A DNA stretch of 64,000 bases from Colletes latitarsis (Eukaryota > Arthropoda > Insecta > Hymenoptera > Colletidae), in the NCBI RefSeq assembly GCF_051014445.1, contig NC_135136.1, forward strand, positions 22,090,001-22,154,000, in the 5' to 3' direction. Each line of letters begins with the position of its first letter. Within the stretch, counting starts at the first letter, position 1. Position numbers and translations under genes: made by a program. The notes under the pieces were generated by a model. That model saw only the letters and a list, made by a program, of their open reading frames with translations. It did no database searches and was not told the DNA's origin. Below, in pieces: positions 1 through 12,378 of this stretch.

Positions 1-354
1 TTAGGTCTGGGTTAGGTCTGGGTTATGCCCGCATCTGGCTCATGATTTTGCCTTCTTCGCATACTTGTTGGCCAGATCCTGGGTTTTTTTCGTGTTTCAA
101 TCACGTAGTAATGTGGTAACATACTGAGGCAGTCTATTAAACCTGGATTCGGACAGTATTTTAGAGGATAACAACGGTTAGGTCTGGGTTAGGTCTGGGT
201 TATGCCCGCATCTGGCTCATGATTTTGCCTTCTTCGCATACTTGTTGGCCAGATCCTGGGTTTTTTTCGTGTTTGAATCACGTAGTAATGTGGTAATACA
301 CTGAAGCAGTCAATTAAACCTGGTTTCGATCAATATTTTAGAGGATACCACCGG

Positions 355-531
355 TTAGGTCTGGGTTAGGTCTGGGTTATGCCCGCATCTGGCTCATGAT
401 TTTGCCTTCTTCGCATACTTGTTGGCCAGATCCTGGGTTTTTTTCGTGTTTCAATCACGTAGTAATGTGGTAACACATTGAGGCAGTCTATTAAACCTGG
501 ATTCGGACAGTATTTTAGAGGATAACACCGG
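355..531 (+). repeat. Representative type III monomer (diverged 3' half)
   Basis: The first half is ordinary type I, but after the T tract there is a linked set of changes: TTTCAATCACG, ACACATTGAGGCAG, TCTATTAAACC and GGATTCGGACAG in place of GGTTTCGATCAA. The same set, or parts of it, recurs across the window. It also combines with type II first halves, for example at 3187-3363. The halves have therefore been shuffled by recombination or gene conversion inside monomers. Confidence 0.85.
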
Positions 532-2478
532 TTAGGTCTGGGTTAGGTCTGGGTTATGCCCGCATCTGGCTCATGATTTTGCCTTCTTCGCATACTTGTT
601 GGCCAGATCCTGGGTTTTTTTTCGTGTTTGAATCACGTAGTAATGTGGTAATACACTGAAGCAGACAATTAAACCTGGTTTCGATCAATATTTTAGAGGA
701 TATCACCGGTTAGGTCTGGGTTAGGTCTGGGATATGCGCGCATCTGGCTTATGCTTTCGCCTTTTTCGCAAACTTGTTGGCCAGATCCTGGGTTTTTTCG
801 TGTTTGAATCACGTAGTAATGTTGTACCACACTGAGGAAGTCAATTAAACCTGGATTCGGACAGTATTTTAGAGGATAACACCGGTTAGGTCAGGGTTAG
901 GTCTGGGTTATGCCCGCATCTGGCTCATGATTTTGCCTTCTTCGCATACTTGTTGGCCAGATCCTGGGTTTTTTCCGTGTTTGAATCACGTAGGAATGTG
1001 GTAACACACTGAAGCAGTCAATTAAACCTGGTTTCGATCAATATTTTAGAGGATAACACCAGTTAGGTGTGGGTTAGGTCCGGGATATGCCCGCATCTGG
1101 CTCATGATTTTGCCTTCTTCGCATACTTGTTGGCCAGATCCTGGGTTTTTTTCGTGTTTGAATCACGTAGTAATGTGGTAACACACTGAAGCTGTCAATT
1201 ACACCTGGTTTCGATCAATATTTTAGAGGATAACACCGGTTAGGTCTGGGTTAGGTCTGGGTTATGCCCGCATCTGGCTCATGATTTTGCCTTGTTCGCA
1301 TACTTGTTGGCCAGATCCTGGGTTTTTTTCGTGTTTGAATCACGTAGTAATGTGGTAACACACTGAAGCTGTCAACTAAACCTGGTTTCGATCAATATTT
1401 TAGAGGATAACACCGGTTAGGTCTGGGTTAGGTCTGGGTTGTGCCCGCATCTGGCTCATGATTTTGCCTTCTTCGCATACTTGTTGGCCAGATCCTGGGT
1501 TTTTTTCGTGTTTGAATCACGTAGTAATGTGGTAACACACTGAAGCTGTCAATTAAACCTGGTTTCGATCAATATTTTAGAGGATAACACCGGTTAGGTC
1601 AGGGTTAGGTCTGGGTTATGCCCACATCTGGCTCATGATTTTACCTTCTTCGCATACTTGTTGGCCAGATCCTGGTTTTTTTTCGTGTTTGAATCACGTA
1701 GTAATGTGGTAACACACTGAAGCTGTCAATTAAACCTGGTTTCGATCAATATTTTAGAGGATAACACCGGTTAGGTCTGGGTTAGGTCTGGGAAATACGC
1801 GCATCTGGCTTATACTTTCGCCTTCTTCGCAATACTTGTTGGCCAGATCCTGAGTTTTTTTCGTGTTTGATCACGTAGTAATGTGGTAACGCACTGAAGC
1901 TGTCAATTAAACCTGGTTTCGATCAATATTTTAGAGGATAACACCGGTTAGGTGTGGGTTAGGTCCGGGATATGCCCGCATCTGGCTTATACTTTCGCCT
2001 TCTTCGCAATACTTGTTGGCCAGATCCTGGGTTTTTTCCGTGTTTGATCACGTAGTAATGTGGTAACACACTGAAGCAGTCAATAAAACCTGGTTTCGAT
2101 CAATATTTTAGAGGATAACACCGGTTAGGTCTGGGTTAGGTCTGAGATTTGCGAACATCTGGCTTATACTTTCGCCTTTTTCGCATACTTGTTGGCCAGA
2201 TCCTGGGTTTTTTTCGTGTTTGAATCACGTAGTAAAGTGGTAACACACTGAAGCTGTCAATTAAACCTGGTTTCGATCAATATTTTAGAGGATAACACCG
2301 GCTACGTCTGGGTTAGGTCTGGGTTATGCCCGCATCTGGCTCATGATTTTGCCTTCTTCGCATAATTGTTGGCCAGATCCTGGGTTTTTTTCGTGTTTGA
2401 ATAACGTAGTAATGTGGTAATACACTGAAGCAGTCAATTAAACCCGGTTTCGATCAATATTTTAGAGGATACCACCGG

Positions 2479-5400
2479 TTAGGTCTGGGTTAGGTCTGGG
2501 TTATGCCCGCATCTGGCTCATGATTTTGCCTTCTTCGCATACTTGTTGGCCAGATCCTGGGTTTTTTTCGTGTTTCAATCACGTAGTAATGTGGTAATAC
2601 ACTGAAGCAGTCAATAAAACCTGGTTTCGATCAATATTTTAGAGGATAACACCGGTTAGGTCTGGGTTAGGTCTGGGTTATGCCCGCATCTGGCTCATGA
2701 TTTTGCCTTCTTCGCATACTTGTTGGCCAGATCCTGGGTTTTTTTCGTGTTTGAATCACGTAGTAATGTGGTAATACACTGAAGCAGTCAATTTAACCTG
2801 GTTTCGATCAATATTTTAGAGGATAACACCGGTTAGGTCTGGGTTAGGTCTGGGTTATGCCCGCATCTGGCTCATGATTTTGCCTTCTTCGCATACTTGT
2901 TGGCCAGATCCTGGGTTTTTTTCGTGTTTCAATCACGTAGTAATGTTGTTACACATAGAGGCAGTCTATTGAACCTGGATTCGGACAGTATTTTAGAGGA
3001 TAACACCGGTTAGGTCTGGGTTAGGTCTGGGTTATGCCCGCATCTGGCTCATGATTTTGCCTTCTTCGCATACTTGTTGGCCAGATCCTGGGTTTTTTTC
3101 GTGTTTGAATCACGTAGTAATGTGGTAATACACTGAAGCAGTCAATTAAACCTGGTTTCGATCAATATTTTAGAGGATAACGCCGGTTAGGTCTGGGTTA
3201 GGTCTGGGATATGCGCCCATCTGGCTTATGCTTTCGCCTTTTTCGCAAACTTGTTGGCCAGATCCTGGGTTTTTTCCGTGTTTGAATCACGTAGTAATGT
3301 TGTACCACACTGAGGCAGTCAATTAAACCTGGATTCGGACAGTATTTTAGAGGATAGCACCGGTTAGGTCTGGGTTAGGTCTGGGTTATGCCCGCATCTG
3401 GCTCATGATTTTGCCTTCTTCGCATACTTGTTGGCCAGATCCTGGGTTTTTTTCGTGTTTGAATCACGTAGTAATGTGGTAATACACTGAAGCAGTCAAT
3501 AAAACCTGGTTTCGATCAATATTTTAGAGGATAACACCGGTTAGGTCTGGGTTAGGTCTGGGTTATGCCCGCATCTGGGTCATGATTTTGCCTTCTTCGC
3601 ATACTTGTTGGCCAGATCCTGGGTTTTTTTCGTGTTTGAATCACGTAGTAATGTGGTAACACACTGAAGCTGTCAATTAAACCTGGTTTCGATCAGTATT
3701 TTAGAGGATAACACCGGTTAGGTCTGGGTTAGGTCTGGGTTATGCCCGCATCTGGCTCATGATTTTGCCTTCTTCGCATACTTGTTGGCCAGATCCTGGG
3801 TTTTTTCCGTGTTTGAATCACGTAGGAATGTGGTAACACACTGAAGCAGTCAATTAAAACTGGTTTCGATCAATATTTTAGAGGATAACACCAGTTAGGT
3901 GTGGGTTAGGGCCGGGATATGCCCGCATCTGGCTCATGATTTTGCCTTCTTCGCATACTTGTTGGCCAGATCCTGGGTTTTTTTCGTGTTTGAATCACGT
4001 AGTAATGTGGTAACACACTGAAGCTGTCAATTAAACCTGGTTTCGATCAATATTTTAGAGGATAACACCGGTTAGGTCAGGGTTAGGTCTGGGTTATGCC
4101 CGCATCTGGCTCATGATTTTGCCTACTTCGCATACTTGTTGGCCAGATCCTGGGTTTTTTTCGTGTTTGAATCACGTAGTAATGTGGTAACACACTGAAG
4201 CTGTCAATCAAACCTGGTTTCGATCAATATTTTAGAGGATAACACCGGTTAGGTCTGGGTTAGGTCTGGGAAATACGCGCATCTGGCTTATACTTTCGCC
4301 TTCTTCGCAATACTTGTTGGCCAGATCCTGGGTTTTTTTCGTGTTTGATCACGTAGTAATGTGGTAACACACTGAAGCTGTCAATTAAACCTGGTTTCGA
4401 TCAATATTTTAGAGGATAACACCGGTTAGGTGTGGGTTAGGTCCGGGATATGCCCGCATCTGGCTTATACTTTCGCCTTCTTCGCAATACTTGTTGGCCA
4501 GGTCCTGGGTTTTTTCCGTGTTTGATCACGTAGTAATGTGGTAACACACTGAAGCAGTCAATAAAACCTGGTTTCGATCAATATTTTAGAGGATAACACC
4601 GGTTAGGTCTGGGTTAGGTCTGAGATTTGCGCGCATCTGGCTTATACTTTCGCCTTTTTCGCATACTTGTTGGCCAGATCCTGGGTTTTTTTCGTGTTTG
4701 AATCACGTAGTAAAGTGGTAACACACTGAAGCTGTCAATTAAACCTGGTTTCGATCAATATTTTAGAGGATAACACCGGCTAGGTCTGGGTTAGGTCTGG
4801 GTTATGCCCGCATCTGGCTCATGATTTTGCCTTCTTCGCATAATTGTTGGCCAGATCCTGGGTTTTTTTCGTGTTTGAATAACGTAGTAATGTGGTAATA
4901 CACTGAAGCAGTCAATTAAACCCGGTTTCGATCAATATTTTAGAGGATACCACCGGTTAGGTCTGGGTTAGGTCTGGGTTATGCCCGCATCTGGCTCATG
5001 ATTTTGCCTTCTTCGCATACTTGTTGGCCAGATCCTTGGTTTTTTTCGTGTTTGAATCACGTAGTAATGTGGTAACACACTGAAGCTGTCAATTAAACCT
5101 GGTTTCGATCAATATTTTAGAGGATAACACCGGTTAGGTCTGGGTTAGGTCTGGGAAATACGCGCATCTGGCTTATACTTTCGCCTTCTTCGCAATACTT
5201 GTTGGCCAGATCCTGGGTTTTTTCCGTGTTTGATCACGTAGTAATGTGGTAACACACTGAGGCAGCCAATAAAACCTGGTTTCGATCAATATTTTAGAGG
5301 ATAACACCGGTTAGGCCTGGGTTAGGTCTGGGATTTGCGCGCATCTGGCTTAAACTTTCGCCTTTTTCGCATACTTGTTGGCCAGATCCTGGGTTTTTTT

Positions 5401-5487
5401 CGTGTTTGAATCACGTAGTAATGTGGTAACACACTGAAGCTGTCAATTAAACCTGGTTTCGATCATTATTTTAGAGGATACCACCGG
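2479..5487 (+). repeat. HOR unit A, 17 monomers, 3,009 bp
   Basis: The unit begins after the rare ending GATACCACCGG and runs to the next such ending. It matches 5841-8849 base for base apart from about a dozen differences seen by eye, for example TTCGCAAAC against TTCACAAAC, and GGGCCGGG against GGTCCGGG. The order of type I, II and III monomers is the same in both copies, which defines a true higher-order repeat. Confidence 0.85.
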
Positions 5488-5840
5488 TTAGGTCTGGGTT
5501 AGGTCTGGGTTATGCCCGCATCTGGCTCATGATTTTGCCTTCTTCGCATACTTGTTGGCCAGATCCTGGGTTTTTTCCGTGTTTGATCACGTAGTAATGT
5601 GGTAACACACTGAAGCAGTCAATAAAACCTGGTTTCGATCAATATTTTAGAGGATAACACCGGTTAGGTCTGGGTTAGGTCTGAGATTTGCGAACATCTG
5701 GCTTATACTTTCGCCTTTTTCGCATACTTGTTGGCCAGATCCTGGGTTTTTTTCGTGTTTGAATCACGTAGTAAAGTGGTAATACACTGAAGCAGTCAAT
5801 TAAACCCGGTTTCGATCAATATTTTAGAGGATACCACCGG
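5488..5840 (+). repeat. Two-monomer insert between HOR units A and B, 353 bp
   Basis: These two monomers are not part of the 17-monomer unit. They match 1948-2478 in part, sharing TTTGATCACG, CAATAAAACC and the rare GAGATTTGCGAACATC, but the GCTACGTC monomer present there is missing. Near 5770 a monomer starting like one source (GTAAAGTGG) continues like another (GTAATACACTG), which looks like an exchange point. Confidence 0.7.
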
Positions 5841-8800
5841 TTAGGTCTGCGTTAGGTCTGGGTTATGCCCGCATCTGGCTCATGATTTTGCCTTCTTCGC
5901 ATACTTGTTGGCCAGATCCTGGGTTTTTTTCGTGTTTCAATCACGTAGTAATGTGGTAATACACTGAAGCAGTCAATAAAACCTGGTTTCGATCAATATT
6001 TTAGAGGATAACACCGGTTAGGTCTGGGTTAGGTCTGGGTTATGCCCGCATCTGGCTCATGATTTTGCCTTCTTCGCATACTTGTTGGCCAGATCCTGGG
6101 TTTTTTTCGTGTTTGAATCACGTAGTAATGTGGTAATACACTGAAGCAGTCAATTTAACCTGGTTTCGATCAATATTTTAGAGGATAACACCGGTTAGGT
6201 CTGGGTTAGGTCTGGGTTATGCCCGCATCTGGCTCATGATTTTGCCTTCTTCGCATACTTGTTGGCCAGATCCTGGGTTTTTTTCGTGTTTCAATCACGT
6301 AGTAATGTTGTTACACATAGAGGCAGTCTATTGAACCTGGATTCGGACAGTATTTTAGAGGATAACACCGGTTAGGTCTGGGTTAGGTCTGGGTTATGCC
6401 CGCATCTGGCTCATGATTTTGCCTTCTTCGCATACTTGTTGGCCAGATCCTGGGTTTTTTTCGTGTTTGAATCACGTAGTAATGTGGTAATACACTGAAG
6501 CAGTCAATTAAACCTGGTTTCGATCAATATTTTAGAGGATAACGCCGGTTAGGTCTGGGTTAGGTCTGGGATATGCGCCCATCTGGCTTATGCTTTCGCC
6601 TTTTTCACAAACTTGTTGGCCAGATCCTGGGTTTTTTCCGTGTTTGAATCACGTAGTAATGTTGTACCACACTGAGGCAGTCAATTAAACCTGGATTCGG
6701 ACAGTATTTTAGAGGATAGCACCGGTTAGGTCTGGGTTAGGTCTGGGTTATGCCCGCATCTGGCTCATGATTTTGCCTTCTTCGCATACTTGTTGGCCAG
6801 ATCCTGGGTTTTTTTCGTGTTTGAATCACGTAGTAATGTGGTAATACACTGAAGCAGTCAATAAAACCTGGTTTCGATCAATATTTTAGAGGATAACACC
6901 GGTTAGGTCTGGGTTAGGTCTGGGTTATGCCCGCATCTGGGTCATGATATTGCCTTCTTCGCATACTTGTTGGCCAGATCCTGGGTTTTTTTCGTGTTTG
7001 AATCACGTAGTAATGTGGTAACACACTGAAGCTGTCAATTAAACCTGGTTTCGATCAGTATTTTAGAGGATAACACCGGTTAGGTCTGGGTTAGGTCTGG
7101 GTTATGCCCGCATCTGGCTCATGATTTTGCCTTCTTCGCATACTTGTTGGCCAGATCCTGGGTTTTTTCCGTGTTTGAATCACGTAGGAATGTGGTAACA
7201 CACTGAAGCAGTCAATTAAAACTGGTTTCGATCAATATTTTAGAGGATAACACCAGTTAGGTGTGGGTTAGGTCCGGGATATGCCCGCATCTGGCTCATG
7301 ATTTTGCCTTCTTCGCATACTTGTTGGCCAGATCCTGGGTTTTTTTCGTGTTTGAATCACGTAGTAATGTGGTAACACACTGAAGCTGTCAATTAAACCT
7401 GGTTTCGATCAATATTTTAGAGGATAACACCGGTTAGGTCAGGGTTAGGTCTGGGTTATGCCCGCATCTGGCTCATGATTTTGCCTACTTCGCATACTTG
7501 TTGGCCAGATCCTGGGTTTTTTTCGTGTTTGAATCACGTAGTAATGTGGTAACACACTGAAGCTGTCAATCAAACCTGGTTTCGATCAATATTTTAGAGG
7601 ATAACACCGGTTAGGTCTGGGTTAGGTCTGGGAAATACGCGCATCTGGCTTATACTTTCGCCTTCTTCGCAATACTTGTTGGCCAGATCCTGGGTTTTTT
7701 TCGTGTTTGATCACGTAGTAATGTGGTAACACACTGAAGCTGTCAATTAAACCTGGTTTCGATCAATATTTTAGAGGATAACACCGGTTAGGTGTGGGTT
7801 AGGTCCGGGATATGCCCGCATCTGGCTTATACTTTCGCCTTCTTCGCAATACTTGTTGGCCAGGTCCTGGGTTTTTTCCGTGTTTGATCACGTAGTAATG
7901 TGGTAACACACTGAAGCAGTCAATAAAACCTGGTTTCGATCAATATTTTAGAGGATAACACCGGTTAGGTCTGGGTTAGGTCTGAGATTTGCGCGCATCT
8001 GGCTTATACTTTCGCCTTTTTCGCATACTTGTTGGCCAGATCCTGGGTTTTTTTCGTGTTTGAATCACGTAGTAAAGTGGTAACACACTGAAGCTGTCAA
8101 TTAAACCTGGTTTCGATCAATATTTTAGAGGATAACACCGGCTAGGTCTGGGTTAGGTCTGGGTTATGCCCGCATCTGGCTCATGATTTTGCCTTCTTCG
8201 CATAATTGTTGGCCAGATCCTGGGTTTTTTTCGTGTTTGAATAACGTAGTAATGTGGTAATACACTGAAGCAGTCAATTAAACCCGGTTTCGATCAATAT
8301 TTTAGAGGATACCACCGGTTAGGTCTGGGTTAGGTCTGGGTTATGCCCGCATCTGGCTCATGATTTTGCCTTCTTCGCATACTTGTTGGCCAGATCCTTG
8401 GCTTTTTTCGTGTTTGAATCACGTAGTAATGTGGTAACACACTGAAGCTGTCAATTAAACCTGGTTTCGATCAATATTTTAGAGGATAACACCGGTTAGG
8501 TCTGGGTTAGGTCTGGGAAATACGCGCATCTGGCTTATACTTTCGCCTTCTTCGCAATACTTGTTGGCCAGATCTTGGGTTCTTTTCGTGTTTGATCTCG
8601 TAGTAATGTGGTAACACACTGAGGCAGCCAATAAAACCTGGTTTCGATCAATATTTTAGAGGATAACACCGGTTAGGTCTGGGTTAGGTCTGGGATTTGC
8701 GCGCATCTGGCTTAAACTTTCGCCTTTTTCGCATACTTGTTGGCCAGATCCTGGGTTTTTTTCGTGTTTGAATCACGTAGTAATGTGGTAACACACTGAA

Positions 8801-8849
8801 GCTGTCAATTAAACCTGGTTTCGATCAATATTTTAGAGGATACCACCGG
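5841..8849 (+). repeat. HOR unit B, 17 monomers, 3,009 bp
   Basis: Second copy of the unit at 2479-5487. Markers include CTGCGTTAGG near 5850, ACACATAGAGGCAG near 6312, AACGCCGG at 6541 and ACCAGTTAGGTGTGGG near 7252. Near 8570-8600 several changes cluster in one monomer (GATCTTGGGTTCTTTTCG and GATCTCGTAG), unlike the matching place in unit A. That cluster suggests conversion from another monomer or local sequence error. Confidence 0.85.
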
Positions 8850-9665
8850 TTAGGTCTGGGTTAGGTCTGGGTTATGCCCGCATCTGGCTCATGATTTTGC
8901 CTTCTTCGCATACTTGTTGGCCAGATCCTGGGTTTTTTTCGTGTTTCAATCACGTAGTAATGTGGTAATACACTGAAGCAGTCAATAAAACCTGGTTTCG
9001 ATCAATATTTTAGATGATAACACCGGTTAGGTCTGGGTTAGGTCTGGGTTTTGCCCGCATCTGGCTCATGATTTTGCCTTCTTCGCATACTTGTTGGCCA
9101 GATCCTGGGTTTTTTTCGTGTTTGAATCACGTAGTAATGTGGTAATACACTGAAGCAGTCAATTTAACCTGGTTTCGATCAATATTTTAGAGGATAACAC
9201 CGGTTAGGTCTGGGTTAGGTCTGGGTTATGCCCGCATCTGGCTCATGATTTTGCCTTCTTCGCATACTTGTTGGCCAGATCCTGGGTTTTTTTCGTGTTT
9301 CAATCACGTAGTAATGTTGTAACACATAGAGTCAGTCTATTGAACCTGGATTCGGACAGTATTTTAGAGGATAACACCGGTTAGGTCTGAGTTAGGTCTG
9401 TGTTATGCCCGCATCTGGCTCATGATTTTGCCTTCTTCGCATACTTGTTGGCCAGATCCTGGGTTTTTTTCGTGTTTGAATCACGTAGTAATGTGGTAAT
9501 ACACTGAAGCAGTCAATTAAACCTGGTTTCGATCAATATTTTAGAGGATAACGCCGGTTAGGTCTGGGTTAGGTCTGGGATATGCGCCCATCTGGCTTAT
9601 GCTTTCGCCTTTTTCGCAAACTTGTTGGCCAGATCCTGGGTTTTTTCCGTGTTTGAATCACGTAG
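8850..9665 (+). repeat. HOR unit C, partial (about 4.6 monomers)
   Basis: The third unit starts after GATACCACCGG and follows unit B at an offset of 3,009 bp through the AACGCCGG marker at 9550. It then departs near 9666, where TTGTACCACACTGAGG is replaced by TGGTAACACACTGAAG. It carries private changes, including TAGATGATAAC near 9011, GTTTTGCCCGC near 9048 and GTCTGTGTTATG near 9397, so it is older than the A/B pair or has been less homogenised. Confidence 0.75.
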
Positions 9666-12024
9666 TAATGTGGTAACACACTGAAGCAGTCAATTAAACC
9701 TGGTTTCGATCAATATTTTAGAGGATAACACCGGTTAGGTCTGGGATAGGTCCGGGATATGCCCGCATCTGTCTCATGATTTTGCCTTCTTCGCATACTT
9801 GTTGGCCAGATCCTGGGTTTTTTTCGTGTTTGAATCACGTAGTAATGTGGTAACACACTGAAGCTGTCAATTAAACCTGGTTTCGATCAGTATTTTAGAG
9901 GATAACACCGGTTAGGTCTGGGTTAGGTCTGGGTTATGCCCGCATCTGGCTCATGATTTTGCCTTCTTCGCATACTTGTTGGCCAGATCCTGGGTTTTTT
10001 TCGTGTTTGTATCACGTAGGAATGTGGTAACACACTGAAGCTGTCAATTAAACCTGGTTTCGATCAATATTTTAGAGGATAACACCTGTTAGGTCTGGGA
10101 TAGGTCCGGGATATGCCTGCATCTGGCTCATGATTTTGCCTTCTGCGCATACTTGTTGGCCAGATCCTGGGGTTTTTTCGTGTTTGAATCACGTAGTAAT
10201 GTGGTAACACACTGAAGCAGTCAATTAAACCTGGTTTCGATCAATATTTTAGAGGATAACACCGGTTAGGTTCTGGGATAGGTCCGGGATATGCCCGCAT
10301 CTGTCTCATGATTTTGCCTTCTTCGCATACTTGTTGGCCAGATCCTGGGTTTTTTTCGTGTTTGAATCACGTAGTAATGTGGTAACACACTGAAGCTGTC
10401 AATTAAACCTGGTTTCGATCAGTATTTTAGAGGATAACACCGGTTAGGTCTGGGTTAGGTCTGGGTTATGCCCGCATCTGGCTCATGATTTTGCCTTCTT
10501 CGCATACTTGTTGGCCAGATCCTGGGTTTTTTCCGTGTTTGAATCACGTAGGAATGTGGTAACACACTGAAGCAGTCAATTAAACCTGGTTTCGATCAAT
10601 ATTTTAGAGGATAACACCAGTTAGGTGTGGGTTAGGTCCGTGATATGCCCGCATCTGGCTCATGATTTTGCCTTCTTCGCATACTTGTTGGCCAGATCCT
10701 GGGTTTTTTTCGTGTTTCAATCACGTAGTAATGTGGTAATACACTGAAGCAGTCAATAAAACCTGGTTTCGATCAATATTTTAGAGGATAACACCGGTTA
10801 GGTCTGGGTTAGGTCTGGGTTATGCCCGCATCTGGCTCATGATTTTGCCTTCTTCGCATACTTGTTGGCCAGATCCTGGGTTTTTTCCGTGTTTGAATCA
10901 CGTAGTAATGTGGTAACACACTGAAGCAGTCAATTAAACCTGGTTTCGATCAATATTTCAGAGGATAACACCGGTTAGGTCTGGGTTAGGTCTGGAAATG
11001 GGCGCATCTGGCTTATACTTTCGCCTTCTTCGCATACTTGTTGGCCAGATCCTGGGTTTTTTTCGTGTTTGTATCACGTAGGAATGTGGTAACACACTGA
11101 AGCTGTCAATTAAACCTGGTTTCGATCAATATTTTAGAGGATAACACCGGTTAGGTCTGGGATAGGTCCGGGATATGCCCGCATCTGGCTCATGATTTTG
11201 CCTTCTTCGCATACTTGTTGGCCAGATCCTGGGTTTTTTTCGTGTTTGAATCACGTAGTAATGTGGTAACACACTGAAGCTGTCAATTAAACCTGGTTTC
11301 GATCAATATTTTAGAGGATAACACCGGTTAGGTCTGGGTTATGCCCGCATCTGGCTCATGATTTTGCCTTCTTCGCATACTTGTTGGCCAGATCCTGGGG
11401 TTTCTCCGTGTTTGAATCACGTAGTAATGTGGTAACACACTGAAGCAGTCAATTAAACCTGGTTTCGATCAATATTTCAGAGGATAACACCGGTTAGGTC
11501 TGGGTTAGGTCTGGGAAATGGGCGCATCTGGCTTATACTTTCGCCTTCTTCGCATACTTGTTGGCCAGATCCTGGGTTTTTTTCGTGTTTGTATCACGTA
11601 GGAATGTGGTAACACACTGAAGCTGTCAATTAAACCTGGTTTCGATCAATATTTTAGAGGATAACACCGGTTAGGTCTGGGTTAGGTCTGGGTTATGCCC
11701 GCATCTGGCTCATGATTTTGCCTTCTTCGCATACTTGTTGGCCAGATCCTGGGTTTTTTTCGTGTTTGAATCACGTATGTAATGTGCTAACACACTGAAG
11801 CTGTCAATTAAACCTGGTTTCGATCAATATTTTAGAGGATAACACCGGTTAGGTCTGGGTTAGGTCTGGGTTATGCCCGCATCTGGCTCATGATTTTGCC
11901 TTCTTCGCATACTTGTTGGCCAGATCCTGGGTTTTTTCCGTGTTTGATCACGTAGTAATGTGGTAACACATTGAAGCAGTCAATAAAACCTGGTTTCGAT
12001 CAATATTTTAGAGGATAACACCGG
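9666..12024 (+). repeat. Mixed cassette region of the satellite
   Basis: Thirteen or so monomers with no single HOR. A cassette marked by CTTCTGCGCATAC, GGGGTTTTTTCG, GATAGGTCCGGG and CATCTGTCTCATG occurs here around 10.1-10.8 kb and again near 13.5, 21.1 and 23.9 kb. Monomers with AAATGGGCGC appear at about 10.99, 11.51, 13.11 and 14.35 kb and nowhere else. One monomer near 10271 has GGTTCTGGG, a one-base insertion in the first 11-mer. Confidence 0.7.
11328..11493 (+). repeat. 166-bp monomer with a single TTAGGTCTGGG
   Basis: One of the two 11-mers is missing while the rest of the monomer is intact, so the spacing to the next monomer is 166 bp, exactly 11 less than usual. This fits in-register slippage or exchange between the two 11-mers. 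Confidence 0.9.
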
Positions 12025-12378
12025 TTAGGTCTGGGTTAGGTCTGGGATTTGCGCGCATCTGGCTTATACTTTCGCCTTTTTCGCAAACTTGTTGGCCAGA
12101 TCCTGGGTATTTTCCGTGTTTGAATCACGTAGTAATGTGGTAACACACTGAAGCAGTCAATTAAACCTGGATTCGATCAATATTTCAAAGGATAACCCCG
12201 GTTAGGTCTGGGTTAGGTCTGGGATTTGCGCGCATCTGGCTTATACTTTCGCCTTTTTCGCAAACTTGTTGGCCAGATCCTGGGTATTTTCCGTGTTTGA
12301 ATCACGTAGTAATGTGGTAACACACTGAAGCAGTCAATTAAACCTGGATTCGATCAATATTTCAGAGGATAACCCCGG
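12025..12378 (+). repeat. Two adjacent type II monomers (diverged 5' half)
   Basis: Type II monomers carry a linked block of changes between the 11-mers and the TGGCCA dyad: GGATTTGCGCGCATC or GGATATGCGC in place of GGTTATGCCCGC, CTTATACTTTCGCC in place of CTCATGATTTTGCC, and TTTTTCGCAAAC in place of TTCTTCGCATAC. Here two type II copies of 177 bp stand side by side, both with the interrupted T tract TATTTTCC and with GGATTCGATC near the end. They differ from each other at very few bases, so this is a recent one-monomer duplication. Type II copies recur throughout the window, usually as single monomers between type I copies. Confidence 0.85.

Larger units (their letters stand above)
1..5487 (+). 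repeat. 31-monomer block with a shortened second copy at 14856-19103
   Basis: Rare markers here recur in the same order far downstream: AACAACGG at the end of monomer 1, GTTGTGCCCGC near 1440, CCCACATCTGG at 1621, GCTACGTCTGGG at 2301, AACGCCGG near 3180, AAATACGCGC at 4271 and GAGGCAGCCAAT near 5260. The distance to the downstream copy steps down from 14,855 to 13,970, 13,793 and 13,616 bp. The drops are 885, 177 and 177 bp, exactly 5, 1 and 1 monomers. The block may extend left of the window. Confidence 0.85.
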
